46,399 bases of DNA from Nitriliruptor sp040882055. GTDB lineage: Bacteria > Actinomycetota > Nitriliruptoria > Nitriliruptorales > Nitriliruptoraceae. Numbering within the stretch: position 1 is the stretch's first letter; each line of letters begins with the position of its first letter. A program made the position numbers and the translations under genes. The stretch lies in the NCBI GenBank assembly GCA_040882055.1, contig JBBECA010000008.1, positions 1 through 46,399 of the forward strand. The letters run 5' to 3'. The notes beneath the pieces are model-generated. The model did no database searches, was not told where the DNA came from, and saw only the letters and a list, made by a program, of their open reading frames with translations. Below are positions 41,434 to 46,399 of this stretch, piece by piece.

Positions 41434-43191
41434 GTGGAGCAGGCAGCGGGGGAGGCGGCGACGACCACGGCAGCAGGCCTCGTGGACCGCTACCTCGACC
41501 TCCTGTGCGAGCACGAGCCGGTGACGTGGACCCGGCTCGGCGGCGACGGCCGCGACGACGCCCTCCCGGCCATCGGTCCCGCCGCCGATGCCGCACGCAG
41601 CCGTGACCTGGCCGATCTCCACGCGCAGGTCGGTCGCGAGCTCCGGGGGTTGCCGGACGACGCGTGCGATGCCGTCCGGGAGGCGCGTGACGATCTCGTC
41701 CTGCTGTCCGACGAGCTCGAGTACCGCCGGTTCCTGACCGACGGACGACCGCGGTACCGCACCGATCCGTTGGCTGCGCTCGAGGCGATCTCCTCGGGCG
41801 TGCACGAACTCGTGCGTCGGCGTGACCTGCCCGAGGAGATCCTGGCCGCCCGGACCGAGGCAGCCGTCGCCCGCGTGGCTGCCGTCCCGGCCTTCCTCGA
41901 CCGGGCCGGCTCGATCCTGGAGAGCGCACCCACCCCCCACCTCGAGGTCGCGCTCGCGCGCCTGCCCGGGTTGTGCGCGCTCGTCGGCGACACCGTCCCC
42001 GAGCTCGCGTCGGCTGCTGGTCTGGACCCCGCTGCGGCGGGCCGCGCGGGGGCTGCCGCGGCCGAGGCCCTCGACGCGTACGGGGCGGTCCTGGCCGAGC
42101 TGAGCGAGGAGGTCGCCGGGCCGTGGCGGCTCGGTCCGGAGGACCACGCCGTGACGCTGCGGGCTGCCCTCGGGACGACCATGACGGCCGCGGACATCGC
42201 CGACCGTGCGTCACGGTGGTTGCGTGAGGTGCGTGAGGAGCTGGCCGAGCTCACCGGTTCCTCGTGGTCGCGTCGCTTCCCCGGCGAGCCCATCCCGTCC
42301 GATGCGGGCGACCGCATCCGGCGCGCGCTCGGCCACGTCGCGACCACCGCGGTGGGTCGCGACGAGCTCGTCCCCGAGGCCCGACGGGCGGTCGACGAGG
42401 CCCGTGCGTTCGCCGCGGAGCTGGGGCTCGCTGACCTCCCCCCCGCGGAGCGGTTGACGGTGACCGAGGTGCCGGCCTACCTCGCCGGTGTCGCGGTGGC
42501 GTTCATCAGCCAGGCGCCACCGCTCCAGCCGTCCGGCGGGTGCGTCTACTACCTCTCGCCGGTCCCCGACTCGTGGGACGAGGACCGTGCGGCGAGCTTC
42601 CTCCGCGAGTACAACCCGGCACAGCTGCGCTCCCTGGCGCTCCACGAGGGCTACCCCGGTCACTTCGTCCAGCTCGAGCACGCCTCGCAGCACCCGCGTC
42701 TGGCGCGCCGCATGCTCACCCGCCCGGTCTTCGCCGAGGGCTGGGCGGTCCACGTCGAACGCCTGGCCGTCACCGCGGGGTTCGGGTCGGACGGGACCTC
42801 GGCCGTCGACGCCGACGACTACCGGCTCACCCAGCGCAAGCTCGAGCTCCGCATCGCCACCAACGCGATGCTCGACGTGGGGCTCCACAGCGGCGATCTC
42901 GACGACGGGGCCGCGGTGGAGCTGCTCACGGGACTGGCCTGCCAGGAGCACGCCGAAGCGGCCGGCAAGCTCACCCGCGCCAAGGTCACCTCGGGGCAGC
43001 TGTGCAGCTACTTCGTCGGTGGCGCCGAGGTCGGGGACCTCCACGACGAGGTACGCCGCAGGGAGGGGGCGGGCTTCGACAGCCGCCGCTTCCACCAGCG
43101 CCTGCTCTCCCACGGCACGCCCACGGTGGACGTGATCCGTCGCGCGTTGGCCGACGACGCTCCCGAGCGCCGCCCCTTCGCAGGTAGCTGA
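41434..43191 (+). CDS. DUF885 family probable metallopeptidase
   Basis: 585 residues, mostly helical, with no signal peptide. The zinc motif is HEGYPGHFVQLEHA with a downstream glutamate region FAEGWAVHVERLAV, the two hallmarks of DUF885, which resembles M3/M32 gluzincin peptidases. GGCVYYLSPVPDSW precedes the site. Peptidase activity is predicted, not established; substrate unknown. GTG start with GAGGTGACGG upstream. Monocistronic. Confidence 0.87.
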   Translation: MEQAAGEAATTTAAGLVDRYLDLLCEHEPVTWTRLGGDGRDDALPAIGPAADAARSRDLADLHAQVGRELRGLPDDACDAVREARDDLVLLSDELEYRRFLTDGRPRYRTDPLAALEAISSGVHELVRRRDLPEEILAARTEAAVARVAAVPAFLDRAGSILESAPTPHLEVALARLPGLCALVGDTVPELASAAGLDPAAAGRAGAAAAEALDAYGAVLAELSEEVAGPWRLGPEDHAVTLRAALGTTMTAADIADRASRWLREVREELAELTGSSWSRRFPGEPIPSDAGDRIRRALGHVATTAVGRDELVPEARRAVDEARAFAAELGLADLPPAERLTVTEVPAYLAGVAVAFISQAPPLQPSGGCVYYLSPVPDSWDEDRAASFLREYNPAQLRSLALHEGYPGHFVQLEHASQHPRLARRMLTRPVFAEGWAVHVERLAVTAGFGSDGTSAVDADDYRLTQRKLELRIATNAMLDVGLHSGDLDDGAAVELLTGLACQEHAEAAGKLTRAKVTSGQLCSYFVGGAEVGDLHDEVRRREGAGFDSRRFHQRLLSHGTPTVDVIRRALADDAPERRPFAGS

Positions 43192-43224
43192 TCGGGGTGA
43201 GCTGCGCCGTGTAGCTGGTCCGGC

Positions 43225-43230
43225 TAGCGT
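43225..43230 (+). promoter_or_regulatory. Probable -10 box of the ABC exporter operon
   Basis: TAGCGT followed by C, 30 bases before the GTG at 43261. Confidence 0.45.
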
Positions 43231-43260
43231 CGGCCGGCTGCCCAGCCGTTCGAGATCACC

Positions 43261-44244
43261 GTGCCCACCACCCCCGCCGTCCGGCTCGCCCAGGTCGTCA
43301 AGCGTTTCGGCGAGCTGACCGCCGTCGATCACCTCGACCTCGAGGTCCCCGCGGGGACCTGCTTCGGGCTGCTCGGGCCGAACGGTGCCGGCAAGTCCAC
43401 CACGATGCGGTTGCTGACGGGCCAGACCCTCGCCGACGAGGGGCAGGTCGAGGTGCTCGGCCACCCGCTACCGGCCGAGGGCAAGGCGGCCCGGGCGCGG
43501 TGCGGGGTCGTGCCCCAGGTCGACGACCTCGACGACGAGCTCACCGTGGCCGAGAACCTCGGCGTCTACGCCCGCTTCCACGGCATCGCGCGTCGCGACC
43601 GTCCGGCCGCGGTCGCGCGGGGGCTGACGATCGCCGAGCTCGAGGGGCGGTCCGACACGCCCACCGACGCGCTGTCCGGCGGCATGCGGCGCCGGCTGCT
43701 CATCGCCCGCGGGCTCGTGCACCGTCCCGAGCTGGTCCTGCTCGACGAACCCACCGTCGGGCTCGACCCGCAGGTGCGCGCACAGCTGTGGTCGACCGTC
43801 GACGCCATCAAGCACGCCGGCGCGACCGTGGTGCTGACCACGCACTACATCGAGGAGGCGGAACGGCTGTGCGACGAGGTCGCGGTCGTCCACCGGGGCC
43901 GCGTCGTGGCGCGTGGGACGCCGGAGCGGCTGATCCGCGAGCACGTGGGCGCCGAGGTGCTCGAGCTGCCGGGGCGGCGCGACGACCTGGCCGCGATCAC
44001 CGCCGAGGTCCGCGCGGCGGGTTTCGCCACGCGCTCCGCCGGCACGGCCGTCGCGGTGCTCGGTGCCGAGGGTCTCGACCAGGCACGGCTCGCCACCGCC
44101 GGGGCCGGCGTCGGCCGCCGTCGCGCCGCCACGCTCGAGGACGTGTTCGTCGTGCTCACCGGCGAGCGACCGGATCCACACCACGAACCTGCGGACGATC
44201 CGCACGCCCACGAGGCGGACCACACCGAGGGGGTACGCCGGTGA
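43261..44244 (+). CDS. ABC exporter ATP-binding protein (DrrA-type)
   Basis: 327 residues. Walker A GPNGAGKST (39-47), signature LSGGMRRRL (about 140), Walker B LVLLDEPTVGLDP and the switch histidine in TTHYIEEAERL are intact. The DrrA/NatA-like C-terminal extension (about 215-300) ends in a His/Asp-rich tail. It powers the permease encoded next, whose GTG overlaps this stop. Such pairs export drugs, lipids or polysaccharides; the cargo is unknown. Confidence 0.92.
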   Translation: MPTTPAVRLAQVVKRFGELTAVDHLDLEVPAGTCFGLLGPNGAGKSTTMRLLTGQTLADEGQVEVLGHPLPAEGKAARARCGVVPQVDDLDDELTVAENLGVYARFHGIARRDRPAAVARGLTIAELEGRSDTPTDALSGGMRRRLLIARGLVHRPELVLLDEPTVGLDPQVRAQLWSTVDAIKHAGATVVLTTHYIEEAERLCDEVAVVHRGRVVARGTPERLIREHVGAEVLELPGRRDDLAAITAEVRAAGFATRSAGTAVAVLGAEGLDQARLATAGAGVGRRRAATLEDVFVVLTGERPDPHHEPADDPHAHEADHTEGVRR

Positions 44245-45092
44245 GCGCCACGACACCACCACCGCCGACGCCTCCGGTCACGACGCTGAGCGCTGCGCCG
44301 ACGCCGGCCGCACGCCCCGCCCCGCGCCGCTTCGAACCGCGCAGCGTCGGCGCCATCCTGCACCGCGAGTGGCGGGTCTTCCGCCGCGTGTGGTTCTCCA
44401 CCGCGTTCGGGTCGCTCGCCGAGCCGATCCTGTACTTCGTGGCCTTCGGGTACGGGTTCGGGGCGCTCGTGGCCGAGGTGGCCGGACTCGACTACCTCGA
44501 CTTCATCGCCACCGGCGCGATCGCCATCGGGATCCTGTTCTCGAGCGCGTTCCCGGGGCTGATCAACGGCTACTTCCGCCGCAAGGAGCAGCACCTCTAC
44601 GACGGGATCCTCGCCGCGCCCGTGTCGGTGGCCGAGATCGTGACCGGTGAGGCGCTGTGGAACGCCTTCCGCGTCACCGTCGTCGCGACCATCACCACCG
44701 GCGTCGCCTTCGCGTTCGGGGTCCGCCCGGGACCGGGGGTGCTGCTGGTCCCGGTGGTCTCGATCGTCGCCGGGTTCGGGTTCGCGTCGGCGGGCGCAGC
44801 GTTCGGCGCCCTCCTCCGCTCGACGCACGGGTTCGACTTCGTGATCGTCGGGGTGATCGTGCCGATGTACGTCCTGGCCGGGACCTTCTTCCCGTTGGAC
44901 ACCCTGCCGACGGCGCTGGCCACCATCGGCCAGGTCAACCCGCTCACGCACGTCGTCGAACTGCTGCGCATCCTGACCTTCGGGACGGGCACGTTGGTCG
45001 ACGCGCTCGGCCACCTCACCGTGGTGCTCGTCTTCGACCTGCTTGCGTGGCTCGTGGCCGTCAAGCTCCTGCGCCGAGCCCTCGTCAGCTGA
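44241..45092 (+). CDS. ABC-2 type exporter permease
   Basis: 283 residues. A Pro/Thr-rich cytosolic N-terminus (1-32) precedes six membrane helices of the ABC2_membrane fold. EPILYFVAFGYGFG, YFRRKEQHLYDGILAAPVS and VPMYVLAGTFFPLDTLP with NPLTHVVELLR are the conserved blocks. Partner of the preceding ATPase through a four-base overlap (GTGA). Its end overlaps the TetR stop by eight bases. Confidence 0.9.
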   Translation: MSATTPPPPTPPVTTLSAAPTPAARPAPRRFEPRSVGAILHREWRVFRRVWFSTAFGSLAEPILYFVAFGYGFGALVAEVAGLDYLDFIATGAIAIGILFSSAFPGLINGYFRRKEQHLYDGILAAPVSVAEIVTGEALWNAFRVTVVATITTGVAFAFGVRPGPGVLLVPVVSIVAGFGFASAGAAFGALLRSTHGFDFVIVGVIVPMYVLAGTFFPLDTLPTALATIGQVNPLTHVVELLRILTFGTGTLVDALGHLTVVLVFDLLAWLVAVKLLRRALVS

Positions 45093-45744
45093 CCGGACCG
45101 GCCGGCCCCCGCAGGTCGCCTCGGGCTCGGGGCGCGGACACGACGATGCCTCGGAAGCCGTTCCAGATCAGGTCGGTCAGACGCTCGACGAGCACCTCGC
45201 GCGTCACGTCGTGGGTGTCGATCCAGCGGTCCCCGACGAGCTGGACCATCCCGACCATCCCGATACCCCAGGTGGTGGCGGGTCCCGGGTCGAGCCGGGC
45301 ACCGGTGAGTTCACGTGCGACGGCGGCCACGACCTGGTCGCACACGACCGTGAGCGCGTCGTCGATGGCGCTGCGCGCACCGGGCCGCTCGGAGGGCGCC
45401 ACCCGGGTCACGAAGCGGTGCAGGTTGGGGTCGCGCTCGAGGAAGGTGAGGTAGGTCGCCATCACGCTGCGGATCCGCTCGCGCGGGTGTCGCTGCTCGC
45501 TGAGGGCGGTCCGCAGTTCGTCGGTCAGCCGCCGCGCGTGTCGTTCGGCGACGGCGTCGAGCAGCCCACCCCGGTCGGTGAAGTGGCGGTACAGCACCGG
45601 TTTGGTGATGCCGGCCTCGGCGGCGAGGGTCTCCATCGAGACCTCGGGCCCGTCCCGGCGGATGGCACGGTCGGCCGCGTCGAGCAGCTCGGCCCGTCGT
45701 GCCGCACGCGCTGCCTCACGTCCCGGTCGTGCTGTCGCCGTCAC
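45085..45744 (-). CDS. TetR-family repressor
   Basis: 219 residues. The N-terminal HTH (about 17-62: AELLDAADRAI, SMETLAAEAGITKPVLYRHFTDRGGLLDAV) is typical; the C-terminal ligand domain is helical (TYLTFLERDPNLHRFVTRVAP). GTG at 45744 has GGGAGG seven bases upstream; an in-frame start at 45804 would put the protein in the operator region. It is divergent from the acyl-CoA dehydrogenase, so control of fatty-acyl metabolism with an acyl-CoA ligand is likely. Control of the convergent ABC exporter is a weaker option. Confidence 0.87.
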   Translation of the reverse strand: MTATARPGREAARAARRAELLDAADRAIRRDGPEVSMETLAAEAGITKPVLYRHFTDRGGLLDAVAERHARRLTDELRTALSEQRHPRERIRSVMATYLTFLERDPNLHRFVTRVAPSERPGARSAIDDALTVVCDQVVAAVARELTGARLDPGPATTWGIGMVGMVQLVGDRWIDTHDVTREVLVERLTDLIWNGFRGIVVSAPRARGDLRGPAGPVS

Positions 45745-45807
45745 CTCGCCGCCTCCCCGCCGCGACCTGACGCCCGGATCAGGTTGCTGTCGCCCGCGCG
45801 TCACCGT

Positions 45808-45813
45808 TAGCGT
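45808..45813 (+). promoter_or_regulatory. Probable -10 box of the acyl-CoA dehydrogenase gene
   Basis: TAGCGT followed by C, 51 bases before the GTG at 45865. The operator at 45822 begins eight bases after it, at the expected start of transcription. Confidence 0.45.
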
Positions 45814-45821
45814 CCGCAGAC

Positions 45822-45836
45822 GTTACCGACGGTAAC
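45822..45836. promoter_or_regulatory. Probable TetR operator
   Basis: GTTACC (45822-45827) and GGTAAC (45831-45836) are perfect complements around GAC. It lies between the divergent tetR and acyl-CoA dehydrogenase genes. It covers the plus-strand start site and overlaps TAACGT, a candidate -10 on the minus strand (45825-45820). A bound dimer could repress both genes. Confidence 0.65.
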
Positions 45837-45864
45837 ACTTCGCCGTGTCCTGGGAGGCCCCGCC

Positions 45865-46399
45865 GTGCCGTTCGACCTGAAGCTCACCGAGGAGCAGGAA
45901 GCCGCCCGAAGCTGGGCCCACGATTTCGCGCGCAAGGAGATGCGCGAAGCGACCGTCGACGGCGTGCCGGTCCACCGCCACTACGACGAGATCGAGGAGT
46001 TCCCCTGGCCCGTCGTACAGAAGGCGGCCGAGGTCGGCCTCTACGGGCTCGAGTACTACCAGATGGCCGGCCAGGACCCGACCGGGTTGACCCAGGCGCT
46101 GATCATCGAGGAGCTGTTCTGGGGCTGCGCCGGCATCGGTCTGGCGATCTTCGGGTCGGGCCTCGCGCTCGCCGGCCTCGCTTCGTCCGGGACGGGCGAC
46201 CAGATCGGCGAGTGGGCGCCCCGTATCTTCGGGACGCCCGACGACCTCAAGGTCGGCGCCTACGCCGTGTCGGAGCCGGGCGCTGGATCCGACGTCAGCA
46301 AGATCCGCACCAAGGCCACGAAGGTGGACGGCGGCTGGTTGCTGAACGGCGAGAAGATCTGGATCACCAACGGCGGCATCGCCGACGTCCACATCGTGG
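45865..46399 (+). CDS. Acyl-CoA dehydrogenase, truncated by window end
   Basis: 178 codons visible; the window ends mid-gene. The N-terminal helical domain (LTEEQEAARSWAHDFARKEM) and the start of the beta domain (GAYAVSEPGAGSDVSKIRTKAT, GWLLNGEKIWITNGGIADVHIV) show FAD and acyl-CoA binding features. The catalytic residue is beyond the edge. The sequence differs clearly from the enzyme at 26837. GTG start with GGGAGG. Likely controlled by the divergent TetR protein. Confidence 0.9.
   Translation, partial: MPFDLKLTEEQEAARSWAHDFARKEMREATVDGVPVHRHYDEIEEFPWPVVQKAAEVGLYGLEYYQMAGQDPTGLTQALIIEELFWGCAGIGLAIFGSGLALAGLASSGTGDQIGEWAPRIFGTPDDLKVGAYAVSEPGAGSDVSKIRTKATKVDGGWLLNGEKIWITNGGIADVHIV

Noticed and set aside
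40932..41468. Long open frame on the minus strand between the helicase and DUF885 genes
   Set aside because: The translation is Pro/Arg-rich low complexity with no ribosome site; long open frames arise by chance at this GC content.

Overview
The window is about 46.4 kb of very GC-rich DNA, densely packed with genes. Most inferred starts are GTG (about 35 of 49), many genes overlap by 4 to 8 bases, and probable -10 boxes read TAGCGT, TAGCCT or TAGGCT. The gene content points to an actinobacterium: a SigE/RseA/HtrA/TatB locus as in Mycobacterium, a FolP2-type pteroate-synthase homologue, a FrhB-type F420 oxidoreductase, an LppM-like lipoprotein, a HutH with a Cys-Ser-Gly MIO triad, and DUF4235. 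A deep-branching high-GC actinobacterial class is plausible but cannot be fixed from the sequence alone. Three runs of N (5104-5113, 14083-14182, 38504-38513) show that this is a draft scaffold; two of them sit in poly-G/C tracts.

Layout. 1-4.7 kb: two tandem 7Fe ferredoxins (the first cut by the window edge), a SAM methyltransferase, a FrhB-family iron-sulfur oxidoreductase, a zinc-ribbon membrane protein and a MocR regulator. 4.7-5.25 kb: no gene, low complexity, one gap. 5.25-11.5 kb: 4-hydroxyphenylpyruvate dioxygenase, a thioredoxin-like 2Fe-2S ferredoxin, a CoA-binding protein coupled to a YjjG-like HAD phosphatase, FolP2 with an alpha/beta hydrolase, an SRPBCC protein, a hotdog thioesterase and a cupin. 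11.6-16.1 kb: leucyl aminopeptidase, a diacylglycerol-kinase-family protein and a second thioesterase facing each other across the 100-N gap, and two membrane proteins.

16.1-25.8 kb is the envelope-stress region: an O-methyltransferase divergent from sigE-rseA-rseB-htrA, then tatB, a PAP2 phosphatase and a HAD hydrolase, followed by mrp, an LppM-like lipoprotein and a secreted subtilisin. The order resembles Rv1220c-Rv1229c of M. tuberculosis, but an RseB-like sensor is inserted between the zinc anti-sigma factor and the protease. 25.9-28.1 kb: a conserved unknown protein and an acyl-CoA dehydrogenase whose 3' end is duplicated.

28.1-34.4 kb is a complete histidine-utilisation locus. iclR-hutG and hutH-hutU-hutI are divergent around a perfect 26-bp palindrome, giving conversion of histidine to glutamate and formamide. 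34.5-38.4 kb: a PHP-domain phosphoesterase, an FHA-LuxR fusion regulator, a MarC membrane protein, an orphan ParA coupled to a zinc-ribbon protein, and a DUF4235 protein. 38.6-43.2 kb: a DEAD-box helicase with a roughly 355-residue RG/RSD-rich tail and a long predicted leader, divergent from a DUF885 protein. 43.3-46.4 kb: a two-gene ABC exporter convergent with a TetR regulator, which is divergent from a truncated acyl-CoA dehydrogenase across a GTTACC-N3-GGTAAC operator. No rRNA, tRNA, CRISPR array or insertion sequence was seen.
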